This document shows, in pieces, positions 41,166-50,289 of a stretch of DNA of 64,000 bases (positions within the stretch are counted from its first letter, which is position 1; every line of letters begins with the position of its first letter). The notes below the pieces were generated by a model, which worked only from the letters and a program-made list of their open reading frames with translations, was not told the origin of the DNA and made no database searches. This DNA is from Citreicella sp. C3M06 (GTDB taxonomy: Bacteria; Pseudomonadota; Alphaproteobacteria; Rhodobacterales; Rhodobacteraceae). The DNA lies in assembly GCF_018860705.1 (NCBI RefSeq), contig NZ_JAHKQA010000014.1, positions 1 to 64,000 on the forward strand, read 5' to 3'. The position numbers and the translations under genes are program-made.

Positions 41166-42053
41166 ATGACCCTCGATCAGATCCGCATCTTCTTGTGCGT
41201 GGCAGATCTGTGCCATGTCACCCGCGCCGCCGAGCGGCTGAACCTGACCCAGTCGGCGGTCTCTGCGTCGATTGCCGCGCTGGAACGGCAATATGACGTG
41301 ACGCTGTTCGATCGTGTCGGGCGCGGCATCAGGCTGAGCGAAACCGGGGCGCTGCTGGCAACCGCCGCGCGCCGCCTTGCCGGCGAAGCCGAGGCGACCC
41401 GCGCCTTGTTGCAGGATCTGTCCCGCACCCCGCGAGGACGGCTGCGGATCTGGGCCAGCCAGACGGTGGCAAGCTATTGGCTGACGCCGCACATGATGCG
41501 GATGCATGCCGCCTTTCCACGGGTCGAGCTGACCCTGCATCCGGGCAACAGCGCCGAGGTGGCGCAGGCGGTTGTGGACGGCGAGGCCGATCTTGGCCTT
41601 GTCGAAGGCGTCGCGCCCGGCGGCGCGCTCACGGTGCGCGAAGTCGGACATGACGAGCTGTTGCTGATCCTGCCGCGTTGCCATCCGCTGGCGCGCAAGC
41701 CCCGTCTGGGTGCAGAGGAGTATCGCGCGATGCAATGGCTGCTGCGCGAACCCGGATCGGGCACAAGGACGGTGTTCGAGGATCATCTCGCGGCAATGGG
41801 GCTTGCGACTGGTGATCTGGACGCGGCCTTGCAGCTGCCGACCAATGAGGCGATCCTTGACGGCGTGCGCGCCAGCGGCTGCGTGTCGATGCTGTCGTGG
41901 CGCTCGGTGCGGCAGGCGCGCCATCGCGGGCTTGCGATGCGGCGCATCACCTGGGCGCCCCGCCCCCGCCGGGCCTTTCTGGCGCTGACCCACGCGGGGC
42001 GCGCCCAGACCCGGGCGCTGACGCAGTTTCTCGGCCTGCTTGACGCGCAATAA
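41166..42053 (+). CDS. LysR-family regulator, YeiE-like by context
   Basis: A 295-aa LysR protein: helix-turn-helix VTRAAERLNLTQSAVSASIAALE (split at residues 18-40), then DVTLFDRVGRGIRLSETG. The effector domain begins at about residue 90 (GRLRIWASQTVASYWLTP) and contains LREPGSGTRTVFEDHL, the anion-binding loop of CysB/CbbR-type members. It is divergent from the YeiH gene across 97 bp of AT-rich DNA and is its likely regulator. The effector cannot be inferred. Confidence 0.88.
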   Translation: MTLDQIRIFLCVADLCHVTRAAERLNLTQSAVSASIAALERQYDVTLFDRVGRGIRLSETGALLATAARRLAGEAEATRALLQDLSRTPRGRLRIWASQTVASYWLTPHMMRMHAAFPRVELTLHPGNSAEVAQAVVDGEADLGLVEGVAPGGALTVREVGHDELLLILPRCHPLARKPRLGAEEYRAMQWLLREPGSGTRTVFEDHLAAMGLATGDLDAALQLPTNEAILDGVRASGCVSMLSWRSVRQARHRGLAMRRITWAPRPRRAFLALTHAGRAQTRALTQFLGLLDAQ

Positions 42054-42294
42054 GGCATGGGGCGGGCCTTGTTCGCCCTGTGCGGGCGGGCAGAGCGATT
42101 GTGTTTTGGTCGATGACGGTTCCCTCTCGCAATCTGTACGGAAATGGCCCACTGTAGCAACAGGAGACGTGGCCTTCGCCTGTTGCGCCGCCGATCTCCC
42201 CGCTCTGCGGACTGGCGCGCCGGGGTCTGGCCTTTGGCCTGAGCATCGCGCCGCCACCGCGCAGAGCACGCGCAGATCCGGGAAAGGATCGACC

Positions 42295-42477
42295 ATGACC
42301 ACTGCAGACGAGACCCCGCGAAGCGCTGCCAAGCCCGTTCGGGCAGCGAAAGCCGCCGCCAAGACGGCGTCCAAGGCACCGAAGGCCGAGAAGAAATCCA
42401 TCTTCGACGAAGACTTCTCGCCGGTCGGATCGGAACGCCGCAAAGCGTGGTCGCAATACGACCGCCGGTCGCGCTGA
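42295..42477 (+). CDS. Small Lys/Ala-rich hypothetical protein
   Basis: A 60-aa protein. Residues 10-35 are an Ala/Lys-rich, histone-H1-like tail (KAAAKTASKAPKAEKK), followed by an acidic IFDEDF and a basic RRKAWSQYDRRSR end. AAAGGATCGACC precedes ATG 42295. It lies 22 bp before the transglutaminase-like gene and could be its operon partner or a nucleic-acid-binding protein. No domain recognised. Confidence 0.6.
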   Translation: MTTADETPRSAAKPVRAAKAAAKTASKAPKAEKKSIFDEDFSPVGSERRKAWSQYDRRSR

Positions 42478-42499
42478 CTTAGCCGCGAAGGAACGACAA

Positions 42500-43345
42500 A
42501 TGGTGTCTGACACGCCCGCGCAGCATAACCCTGCCGCGTACCGGATTCGGCTTGGCTGCCGTTTCCAGCTTGATTTTCCGCAACCGACCCCGCTGATCGC
42601 GATGCTCAACGTGCATTACAGCCGGGTCAGCGAGTTGACCCATGCCGATCACGTCACCACCCAGCCCAGCGTGCCGCAAAGTGGATACCGTGACAGCTTT
42701 GGCAACTGGTGCGTGCGTATGGTGGCGCCAGAGGGGCGGTTCAGCATCGGCACCGATACCACGATCCTCGATCCGGGCCATGCCGACATCCTGCCGGGGG
42801 ATGCTGTGCAATCGCCGGTCGAAAGGCTGCCGCACGACACGCTGATCTTTCTGCTCGGCAGCCGCTACTGCGACACTGATCTGCTGTCGGAAGAGGCGTG
42901 GCGGCTGTTTTCCAAGACGCCGCCGGGCGGCGAACGGGTGCAGGCAATCTGCGATTTCGTGCACAATCACATCCGCTTCGATTACCTCGCGGCGCGGGCG
43001 ACACGCAGCGCGGCGCAGGCCTATGCCGAGGGCACCGGCGTGTGCCGCGATTACGCTCATCTGGCCATCGCCCTGTGTCGCGGCATGAACATCCCGGCGC
43101 GCTACTGCACCGGGTATCTTGGCGACATCGGCCAGCCTCTGCCCTATCCCCCCGGCGATTTCGCCGCCTGGATGGAGGTCTGGCTCGGCGGCAAATGGTG
43201 GACCTTTGATCCGCGCAACAACACGCCCCGGCAGGGCCGCGTGCTGATCGCGCGGGGCCGGGATGCCGCCGATGTGCCGATGATCCTGACCTTCGGGACC
43301 AACACGCTGGCCGGGTTCGAGGTCTGGTCCGACCTCGTGAGCTGA
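42500..43345 (+). CDS. Transglutaminase-like domain protein
   Basis: A 281-aa protein with a bacterial N-terminal beta domain (YRIRLGCRFQLDFPQPTPL onward) and a transglutaminase-like fold. The nucleophile Cys182 lies in GTGVCRDYAHLAI and the acid in WWTFDPRNN (Asp237). The position normally holding the catalytic His (…FHAW… in relatives I know) reads GDFAAWMEVW, with Ala at 222. It may be a non-catalytic or atypical peptidase/transglutaminase. AAGGAAC precedes ATG 42500. Confidence 0.83.
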   Translation: MVSDTPAQHNPAAYRIRLGCRFQLDFPQPTPLIAMLNVHYSRVSELTHADHVTTQPSVPQSGYRDSFGNWCVRMVAPEGRFSIGTDTTILDPGHADILPGDAVQSPVERLPHDTLIFLLGSRYCDTDLLSEEAWRLFSKTPPGGERVQAICDFVHNHIRFDYLAARATRSAAQAYAEGTGVCRDYAHLAIALCRGMNIPARYCTGYLGDIGQPLPYPPGDFAAWMEVWLGGKWWTFDPRNNTPRQGRVLIARGRDAADVPMILTFGTNTLAGFEVWSDLVS

Positions 43346-43371
43346 GCGATCACCGCCATGCGCCTGACGCG

Positions 43372-44580
43372 CTAGCTTGCAAGGCGGCGCAGCATCTCGC
43401 GGATGACGGCGCCGCCGTTGCGAAGATCCTCCGGCAGGGTCAATTCCTGCGGGCTATGGCTCAGCCCGCCGACGCTGGGCACAAAGACCAGCGTGCTGGG
43501 CATCACGGCGGCCAGCGCCAGCGCGTCATGGCCGGTGATGGTCAGCATGTCGGTGGCGCTGAGGCCAAGCTCCGCCGCCACCTCCAGCGTCAGTGCGACG
43601 CCTTCGGGCGAAAGCTGCGTGCCGGGGCGGGCCTCGTCGGTGGCGATCTCGATGGCGCAGCCAAGCGCGGCGATGGCCGGGGTGATCGCCGCCATGAAGC
43701 GATCGCCAGCCTCGGTACAGATGCGCTGATCGGGATTGCGGATTTCGAAATACACCGTGACGCGGCTGGCGACGACATTGGGGCTGTCCGGCTCGGCAAC
43801 GATCTTGGCGGCGGACCAGTGCAGTTGCCCCGGCTCGGCCTCCATCTGGGCATGAAACTCGGTGATCGCCAGCGCCGCCGCGCGCATCGCATCGCGGCGT
43901 TTGGCCATGGCGGTGGGGCCGGTGTGCGAGGGCGCACCGACAAAGCTCAGCGTCAGCTTGCGCACCCCCCACGAGGCCGTCACCGCGCCAATCTGCACGC
44001 CGGTCTCGTCCAGATGCCCGCCCTGTTCGACATGCAATTCGACGTTGTGCACCGGGGTCAGCCCCAGCGCCCCGTCCCCCAGATAGCCGATCTGCGCCAG
44101 CGCCTCGCCCATGCTGACCCCGAGCCGGTCGCGCAGGCCAAGCGCAAACTCTGCCGTGTACTTGCCGGTGAACACCGAGCTGCCGGTCAGGCTGGGCTGG
44201 AACCGCGCGCCTTCCTCGTTGGTCCAGTTCACCACGGTCAGGTTATGGGCATAGCGCCCGCCTTCGGCATAAAGCGCCGAGGCCGCTTCCAGCGCCGCCA
44301 GCACGCCCAGCGAGCCGTCGAAGCGCCCGCCGGTGGGCTGGCTGTCCAGATGCGAGCCGCACAGGATCGTGCTCTGCGCCCCCGGCGCGGTGGCGAAGGT
44401 CGCGAACATGTTGCCCACCGCATCGGTGCTGAGGCTGGCACCGCGCGCGGCGGCGATCTGCGCGAAAAGCTGGCGGGCGGCACCATCCTCGGGGCTGCCG
44501 GTCAGGCGGCACACGCCCTTGTCCGGCGTGGCCCCGATGGCGGCAAACCGGTCAAGAAGGGCGATCAGATCGTCTTGCAT
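43372..44580 (-). CDS. Zn-dependent amidohydrolase (allantoate amidohydrolase / N-carbamoyl-amino-acid hydrolase, M20)
   Basis: A 402-aa M20-family enzyme of the AllC/HyuC/AmaB group. Metal-binding segments are CGSHLDSQPTGGRFDG, NWTNEEGARFQ, ELHVEQGGHLDE and GLSHSPQELT. The dimerisation-domain substrate residues lie around FVGAPSHTGPTAMAKRRDAM. Members hydrolyse allantoate, ureidoglycolate or N-carbamoyl amino acids, releasing ammonia. Given uraD 13 kb away, allantoate is attractive, but family members cannot be separated by eye. ATG 44580 has GAGGAG 5 nt upstream. Confidence 0.87.
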   Translation of the reverse strand: MQDDLIALLDRFAAIGATPDKGVCRLTGSPEDGAARQLFAQIAAARGASLSTDAVGNMFATFATAPGAQSTILCGSHLDSQPTGGRFDGSLGVLAALEAASALYAEGGRYAHNLTVVNWTNEEGARFQPSLTGSSVFTGKYTAEFALGLRDRLGVSMGEALAQIGYLGDGALGLTPVHNVELHVEQGGHLDETGVQIGAVTASWGVRKLTLSFVGAPSHTGPTAMAKRRDAMRAAALAITEFHAQMEAEPGQLHWSAAKIVAEPDSPNVVASRVTVYFEIRNPDQRICTEAGDRFMAAITPAIAALGCAIEIATDEARPGTQLSPEGVALTLEVAAELGLSATDMLTITGHDALALAAVMPSTLVFVPSVGGLSHSPQELTLPEDLRNGGAVIREMLRRLAS

Positions 44581-44752
44581 CATGGCTCCTCGGGGCTGTT
44601 GCCCGGCCATCCTGCGCTGCCCGCGCGCCCGCGCACAGGGGCGCAGGCACATCGGCATGACATGGTGGACGCAGGGACAAAAGCCGCGCCCATCAAGGCA
44701 GGACAGCCCGCGCCGCCCGTGCCACCATGACCCCCGCAACAGCGAGGACCCA

Positions 44753-45691
44753 ATGGACATCGAGCAGATCATCCGCAGCCTGCCCGGCTGGGAAGACCGG
44801 GCCCTTGTGATCGAGGCCGCGATCCCGGTGCTTGCCTCGCCCTCGTGGCGCGGCGTTGACGGCGCGCCGCTGGTGGCGCGCGATACGCAAACCGGCGCGC
44901 AGCTGTTCATCAAGCAATTGCACGCAGACACCGCGTTCTACATCGACGCCGACGCGGCGTTTCAGGCCGCCCGCATCGCTGGCGAGGCCGGGGTCGGGCC
45001 GCGCGTGCTGTTTGCCGATGCCGGCGCGCGGGTGCTGGTCAGCGAATATATGGGCGAGGGCTGGCGCACGGCGGGGCTGGAACATGCCGCTGATCCGGGG
45101 TTCATCGACCGTGTGCTGGCGGCGCGGGCCAAGCTGGCCGCAGGCCCCGCCCTGCCCGCGCGCGCCGATGTCTTTGCCGATCTGCAACGCTTTGCCGCGC
45201 TGATCGCCGACAGCGGCGCGCCCACCGCCCCCGATCTGCACTACGCTTACGACACCGTGATGCTGGCGGCGGAGCGCGCCTCGGGCGATGCGCCGGTGCC
45301 GATCCACGGCGATGGCAACCTGTCGAACGTGCTGTTTCACACCTCGGGTGAGATCCGCCTTGTGGATTACGACCGCGCCGGTATGGGCAGCCCCTGCGAG
45401 GAGCTGGGCAGCGCGCTGGTCGAGATGTGCGCCTTCGAGCCGCCCGCCCGCGCCGCGTTTTCCCGCGCCGCTGCGCGCTTTGGCCTGCCGGACAGCGACG
45501 AGGTGTTCGACCGCATCCGCCTGTGTGGCATCGCCGATGATCTGCGTTGGGCGATGATCGGCATGCTGATGGGGCATCTGAGCCCGCGCAAGCACGAGGA
45601 ATTCTACAAGTTCGGCCTGTGGCGGATGGTGCGTCTGCGCGCCGCCCTGCGCGACCCCCGCTTTGGCGAGAGACTGAGGAGCGTGGCATGA
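44753..45691 (+). CDS. Aminoglycoside/choline-kinase-like phosphotransferase 1
   Basis: A 312-aa APH/choline-kinase-fold protein. The Brenner motif VPIHGDGNLSNVLF (catalytic Asp, residues ~182-195) and the Mg-binding IRLVDYDRAGMGSP follow the family. The N-lobe is less conserved but contains the ATP-contacting LFIKQL lysine. GCGAGGACC precedes ATG 44753. It overlaps the next, related gene by 4 bp. Substrate unknown; small alcohols or amino alcohols are plausible. Confidence 0.82.
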   Translation: MDIEQIIRSLPGWEDRALVIEAAIPVLASPSWRGVDGAPLVARDTQTGAQLFIKQLHADTAFYIDADAAFQAARIAGEAGVGPRVLFADAGARVLVSEYMGEGWRTAGLEHAADPGFIDRVLAARAKLAAGPALPARADVFADLQRFAALIADSGAPTAPDLHYAYDTVMLAAERASGDAPVPIHGDGNLSNVLFHTSGEIRLVDYDRAGMGSPCEELGSALVEMCAFEPPARAAFSRAAARFGLPDSDEVFDRIRLCGIADDLRWAMIGMLMGHLSPRKHEEFYKFGLWRMVRLRAALRDPRFGERLRSVA

Positions 45692-46638
45692 CCCCCAAGC
45701 GCCGCATCGGAGAGGCCCGAACCCAAAACGAGCACAGCGCCGAAGCCGCGATCCGCAGCGTTCCGGGCTGGCAGGGTCGCGAGGATGATATCGTCTACCG
45801 GATGATGGTTGGCGGGCTGAACAATCACAACTGGCACATCTCGGTGGCGGGCGATCCGCGCTCATATTTCCTCAAGATTCCCGGCGCGGGCACCGAGATA
45901 TTCATCAACCGCGCCACATCCTACGAGGCGGCGGTGTTCGCCCATGGCGTCGGCATCGCGCCAGAGGTGATCTTTCACGACCCGGCCAGCGGCACCGAGG
46001 TTCATGAATTTCTCGAAGGCCACACCACCTGTACCACCGCCGATTTCATGCGCCCCGAGGTGCGCGATCAGGTGATCCGCTTGTTCCGCACGCTGCATTC
46101 CGGCCCGGTGCTGAGCGAGGTCAAGACCATCTTCGATCTGATCGACGAGCATTTGCAGCAGGCCGCCGAACTCGGATCCTCGATGCCCGAGGATTTGCCA
46201 TGGCTGCTCTATCACTATGAAAAGATCCGCGCCGCCTTTTCCGCCTCGGGGATGGATCTTGTCACCTGCTACAACGATCCGATGCCGGGGAATTTCCTGT
46301 TCTCGCCAAGCGGCGAGCTGAAGCTGATCGATTACGAATTCGCTTCGGCGAACGAGCGCAGCTATGACATCGGCGTTTTTGCCTGCGAAATGTTCCTCGA
46401 GGAAGACGAGACCGATGCGCTGATCGAAACCTATTTCGGGCAGGTGACGCCGCAGATGCAGGCGCGGGTGGCGCTGTGCCGCATCCTTGCCGATCTGAAA
46501 TGGGGCTCCTGGGCGGTGGTGAATCGCAGGCTGTCCGACTGGGATTTCGATTTCCAGAAATACGGGTTGTGGAAATACATGCGCGGGCGGGCGCTGATCA
46601 GCGATCCGCGGTTTGATCGCTGGCTGCGGCTGGCTTGA
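45688..46638 (+). CDS. Choline/ethanolamine kinase-like phosphotransferase 2
   Basis: A 316-aa protein closer to LicA/choline kinases. It has VGGLNNHNWHISV as nucleotide loop, YFLKIPG with the ATP-contacting Lys, VTCYNDPMPGNFLF as catalytic loop, and LKLIDYEFASANERSYDIG as Mg-binding motif, followed by the conserved GLWKYMRGR end. The catalytic loop has Asn-Asp instead of His-Gly-Asp, as in choline kinases. It starts in an ATGA overlap with phosphotransferase 1. The two could form a heteromeric or sequential kinase pair. Confidence 0.85.
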   Translation: MTPKRRIGEARTQNEHSAEAAIRSVPGWQGREDDIVYRMMVGGLNNHNWHISVAGDPRSYFLKIPGAGTEIFINRATSYEAAVFAHGVGIAPEVIFHDPASGTEVHEFLEGHTTCTTADFMRPEVRDQVIRLFRTLHSGPVLSEVKTIFDLIDEHLQQAAELGSSMPEDLPWLLYHYEKIRAAFSASGMDLVTCYNDPMPGNFLFSPSGELKLIDYEFASANERSYDIGVFACEMFLEEDETDALIETYFGQVTPQMQARVALCRILADLKWGSWAVVNRRLSDWDFDFQKYGLWKYMRGRALISDPRFDRWLRLA

Positions 46639-46693
46639 TGCCCAAATAAGCGGCAGTCATCCACGGGTGCCTGCCTTTTCACCGGCCATTTAC

Positions 46694-46705
46694 TTGAATA
46701 TTCAA
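46694..46705. promoter_or_regulatory. Palindrome upstream of the DeoR gene
   Basis: TTGAATATTCAA is a perfect 12-bp palindrome, followed by a partial repeat (ATTTTCAA), in the 129-bp spacer before the DeoR-type gene. Likely operator or promoter region for the regulator pair. Confidence 0.45.
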
Positions 46706-46767
46706 TTTTCAACGCGAAGAGTGATCCCCGGACGGCCGAGGCCGACCGTTATTTCCCGTGGGACCGC

Positions 46768-47574
46768 ATGGCCGACCAGATCCTCTCTTCCCCCCGCCGC
46801 CCTAGGGCCGCCCGTCAGGATAGAATCCTGACCAAGCTGCGCGCGCAACCGGCGCTGCGCGCTTCGGAACTGGCGCAGATACTGGATGTCTCGCACGAGA
46901 CGATCCGGCGCGATCTCATCGATCTCGACCGGCGCGGGTTGTTGCGCCGCACCTATGGCGGCGCCGAACGCCCGCTGCGATTCGAGGCGCCGCTGGCTGA
47001 ACGTCGCAGCATGCATGTGCAGGCGCGCGCCCGCATCGGCAGCGATGCGGCGGCGCAGATCACGCCCGGACAGGTGGTGATGATCGGCAGCGGGGCGACC
47101 TGCTGGCACGCGGCGCGTGCGCTTGCGGCCAGTGGCCGGCAGCTCACGGCGATCACCAATGACCATCCCGTCGCCGAGGCGCTGTGCGACAACCCGTCGG
47201 CGCAGATCATCACCCTTGGTGGCCGCCTGAACCCGTCCGAACGCTACGCCTCGGGGCCGCAGGCCATCGAAGAGCTGACCCGTTACCGCGCTAACTGGGC
47301 GATCCTTGGGGCGTCGGGGGTCGATAGCCTTGGCGTGCATGACATCGATGATCTTGCGGCGGGCATCTGTCGCCACATGATCCGTCAGGCCCAGCGGGTG
47401 GCGATCGTGGCCGACCGTTCGAAATTCGACCGTCCCGCGCTGGCCCGCATTGCTGGCTGGTCAGAGGTCGATCTGCTTGTCACCGACGCCGCGCCCGACG
47501 GTGCGCTGGCGACGACCCTCGCCGCCCATGGCGTCGACGTCCTTCACCCTTGCGAAAACAGACCGGATCCATGA
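46768..47574 (+). CDS. DeoR-family transcriptional regulator
   Basis: A 268-aa regulator. The DeoR helix-turn-helix reads RASELAQILDVSHETIRRDL followed by RRGLLRRTYGGAE (residues ~33-68). A DeoR sensor domain follows, with IGSGATCWHAARAL, ITNDHPVAEAL and GGRLNPSERYASG, expected to bind a sugar or polyol phosphate. The ATGA overlap with an AraC gene downstream makes them co-expressed. It may regulate the phosphotransferase pair upstream. Confidence 0.88.
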   Translation: MADQILSSPRRPRAARQDRILTKLRAQPALRASELAQILDVSHETIRRDLIDLDRRGLLRRTYGGAERPLRFEAPLAERRSMHVQARARIGSDAAAQITPGQVVMIGSGATCWHAARALAASGRQLTAITNDHPVAEALCDNPSAQIITLGGRLNPSERYASGPQAIEELTRYRANWAILGASGVDSLGVHDIDDLAAGICRHMIRQAQRVAIVADRSKFDRPALARIAGWSEVDLLVTDAAPDGALATTLAAHGVDVLHPCENRPDP

Positions 47575-48413
47575 CCCTTCAACATCGTGCCCTGACCGCT
47601 TCGGGCGGGCTTCATCTTTCACTCGGCCCGGTCGAGATCCTGCGTCGCGGCGAGGCGCAGGCCCGGCTGATCGCCGGGTCGGCTCCAGAGCCCTGCTATC
47701 ATCTGATCTTTCCAATGCAGGCGCCGCTGCAGTTCTGCCAATCGGGGCTGACTGGCGACATAAGGCCCGGCGGCTATGTGCTGCTGCGCGGAGATCGCTT
47801 TTACGAGCTGCGCTCGGCCAGCGATCTGGCGCAATGGGTGGCGGTGCTGCCGGCCCGCGCGCTTCAGGATCGGCTTGTCGCCGCCGACACCCATGTCGGT
47901 GGGCGCTTCCGCCCCGATCCGCAGATGGCGGCGCTGGTCTCGCGCACGATCTCGGCCACGGCGCAGGTGTTCCGCAGTGGCCCGCCGCCGCGCCCCGAGG
48001 CGCTGGCGGCAGAGATCGTCGCCCTCGCCGCGCTGATGCTGGGTGCCGAGGAAGACGGCGGCGCGCCGGTGCGCAGCGGGCGCACCCGCACCCGGCAGCG
48101 CATCATGGAGCATATCGAACGCCACCTGCCCGACCCCGAGCTGACCCCCGACAGCATCGCCCGCGCCATGGGGATCTCGCGCAGCTATCTATACGCGCTG
48201 TTTGCCGATGGCGGCGAGACCGTGTCGGGCTTTGTGCGCAGCCGCCGCTTGCAGGCGGCCTACGAGCTTCTGGTCGGCGATGCCAAAGGCGGGCTGGCGA
48301 TTTCCGAGGTCGCCTACCGCACCGGGTTTCGCAGCGCGGCGCATTTCTCGCGCAGTTTTTCGCGACGCTTTCAGGCCACGCCCCGCGACATCCGCGCCGG
48401 AGCCTCGCGCTGA
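47571..48413 (+). CDS. AraC-family transcriptional regulator
   Basis: A 280-aa protein with an AraC-binding-like N-terminal beta region (residues ~10-170) and a C-terminal double helix-turn-helix (DSIARAMGISRSYLYALFAD and ISEVAYRTGFRSAAHFSRSF, residues ~200-275). It ends in FQATPRDIRAG. It overlaps the DeoR gene by 4 bp, an unusual pairing of two regulator classes in one operon. Target unknown. Confidence 0.87.
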   Translation: MTLQHRALTASGGLHLSLGPVEILRRGEAQARLIAGSAPEPCYHLIFPMQAPLQFCQSGLTGDIRPGGYVLLRGDRFYELRSASDLAQWVAVLPARALQDRLVAADTHVGGRFRPDPQMAALVSRTISATAQVFRSGPPPRPEALAAEIVALAALMLGAEEDGGAPVRSGRTRTRQRIMEHIERHLPDPELTPDSIARAMGISRSYLYALFADGGETVSGFVRSRRLQAAYELLVGDAKGGLAISEVAYRTGFRSAAHFSRSFSRRFQATPRDIRAGASR

Positions 48414-48518
48414 GCGCGCCCTTGCGGGCGGTGACCCCGGCATTTGACGGCGAAGCCCGGCCGACAGGGGGCGGTGGCGCTTGGCGGGTCGTCCTCGACA
48501 CCTCGAACGGGGTGGGGA

Positions 48519-48941
48519 TCACCCCGCGTTGAGATCCGCCAGAATCCGCCGCACGTCGCCAAGCTCGTCCGAGCCAAAGGCCTCGGCGATGTGGCGCTCG
48601 TGATCGTCGCCGACGTTTTCAAGCTCGCGGCACAGCGCCACGCCCTTGGACGACAGCGCAACGCGCACCTTGCGGCGGTCCTGCTCGTCGGGAACGCGGA
48701 ACACCAGCGCCTCGCGCACCATGCGGTCGATGATCTTGGTCAGGGTCGCCGGTTCGACCAGCACCCGTTCGGCAAGATGGCCCATCGGCAGCGGGCCTTC
48801 TTCTTCGAGCGATTTCAGAACCCTGTACTGTTCGATCGCGATACCGTTGGCCGACAGGCGGCGCGACAGGTCCTCTTCGATCAGCCGGTTCGCCCGCGCG
48901 ATGAGATAGCCGAGCTGCTCGGTAAATTTAGGATCCGCCAT
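48519..48941 (-). CDS. MarR-family regulator
   Basis: A 140-aa winged-helix regulator: EQYRVLKSLEEEGPLPMGHL, recognition helix EPATLTKIIDRMVREAL, and wing DEQDRRKVRVALSSKG. AAGGAGGCACG gives ATG 48941 an ideal ribosome site. It lies 135 bp downstream of the AmiC-type gene on the same strand, at the edge of the organic-nitrogen island, and is a candidate regulator of it. Confidence 0.9.
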   Translation of the reverse strand: MADPKFTEQLGYLIARANRLIEEDLSRRLSANGIAIEQYRVLKSLEEEGPLPMGHLAERVLVEPATLTKIIDRMVREALVFRVPDEQDRRKVRVALSSKGVALCRELENVGDDHERHIAEAFGSDELGDVRRILADLNAG

Positions 48942-49076
48942 CGTGCCTCCTTGGACCACCTGAAAACTGTCAAGGGTTTAGCACTCAGGGTTGAACTAAT
49001 CCACAACATTTGAAACGGACAATACCATCTTGCCAACAGCCGCCGACGTAAAAGTCACAGTCCGGCTGGCCAGATC

Positions 49077-50117
49077 TCAGGAAGAAAACGCTGATCTGAC
49101 GACGAAATCGATGCCCTCTGCCTCGGCCAGCCGCACCCCGGCGGCGGCATCGCTGCGCCCGATCATATGATAGGCGCGATCGCGTTGCAGACGCGGGCGC
49201 AGGAAATGCGCCATTTGGCAGCCATCGATGCGCCCGACCTGCCGCGCGATGGCGGCAACAAGGTAGATCGCGTCGTAACAGCCAACCGCATTGGCGGTCA
49301 TCGTCGGGCGCTGCCCGGAAAAACAGGCGTCGTAGCGTTCGGCCAGCGCATCGCGCCCGTCACCCCGGCTGGTGTCGAAATAGGCCTGCGCGGCGAAGAG
49401 GTTTTCGGTTCCCACGTCGGCCAGCGCCAGCAACTGCGTCTCGTCAAACGCCAGATTCAGACGGATGACACTGCTGGCAAGCCCGTCTTCGGCGAAGGCC
49501 CGGTTGAAGCAGACGGAATCCTCGCCCAGCATGGCGATGACCACCACATCGGCGTGCGCCTTGCGGATGGCGTCAAGCACCGGGGCGTAATCGCGCTGGC
49601 CCAGCGGCATCAGCGCCTGCCCGACAAAGCGCCCCCCCGCGCCCCGCACCGCCTCTTCGGTGGTGCCATGGGCGACGCGCGGCCAGATATAATCGTTGCC
49701 GACAAAGAAGAACCGCTTACCACCGCGATGCTGCGCCAGCCAATCAAGCGACGGGTTCAGCACCTCGCTATCGGTGATGCCAAGCGGCGCGGTGCCGGGC
49801 CCGCAAAAGCCGCCCTCGTAATGCGGTGTGTAGATATAGGGGGCCAGCCCGGCCAGCCCGCGCCGCACCGCGGGTCGCAGATCGCTGGATTGCAGACCGA
49901 TCACCGCGTCGACGTTTTCATCCAGCGCAAGGCGCTGCGCCGCCTTGCAGGCGCTGTCGCGGCTTTCGCCGGAATCGACTTGCACGATATCGATTTCCTG
50001 CCCAAGCACGCCGCCCGCGGCATTGAGTTCGGCGGCGGCCAGAAAAGCGCCGCCCTGACAGCCAAGGGTCCAGATGCCGGCGAGGCCTTCGTGCGAGAGG
50101 ATGAGACCGATTTTCAT
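49077..50117 (-). CDS. AmiC/UrtA-type amide-binding protein without signal peptide
   Basis: A 346-aa type-I periplasmic-binding-fold protein (peripla_BP_6) starting directly with the first strand (MKIGLILSHEGLAGIWTL), with no export signal. It has LGCQGGAFLAAAELNAAGG, YIYTPHYEGGFCGPG, FFFVGNDYIWPR and RDYAPVLDAI, resembling AmiC of Pseudomonas, the cytoplasmic amide sensor of aliphatic amidase control. It is divergent from an amidase gene across 202 bp. No AmiR-type antiterminator is nearby, so the output partner is unknown (perhaps the MarR protein). Confidence 0.82.
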   Translation of the reverse strand: MKIGLILSHEGLAGIWTLGCQGGAFLAAAELNAAGGVLGQEIDIVQVDSGESRDSACKAAQRLALDENVDAVIGLQSSDLRPAVRRGLAGLAPYIYTPHYEGGFCGPGTAPLGITDSEVLNPSLDWLAQHRGGKRFFFVGNDYIWPRVAHGTTEEAVRGAGGRFVGQALMPLGQRDYAPVLDAIRKAHADVVVIAMLGEDSVCFNRAFAEDGLASSVIRLNLAFDETQLLALADVGTENLFAAQAYFDTSRGDGRDALAERYDACFSGQRPTMTANAVGCYDAIYLVAAIARQVGRIDGCQMAHFLRPRLQRDRAYHMIGRSDAAAGVRLAEAEGIDFVVRSAFSS

Positions 50118-50260
50118 GACGTATAGCGGTAGCGCAGGTTGGACCTCCGCACAAATCCTGTGGAACTGCACCATCGCTCTGATAGGGCGTTTGCCTGTTT
50201 CCTGAGCGGTTCAAGCGGATCAATCGCCTGAATTGCGCTGGAAGCGATAACGAACCTTTC

Positions 50261-50289
50261 GGTATTTGTACTTATGGTATTTGCCAAAT
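50261..50289. repeat. Direct and inverted repeats in the amidase promoter region
   Basis: GGTATTTG occurs at 50261-50268 and again at 50276-50283, offset 15 bp. The second copy also forms ATTTG-C-CAAAT (50279-50289). These lie 30-60 bp before the amidase start, in the divergent spacer, and are candidate operator sequences. Confidence 0.5.
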
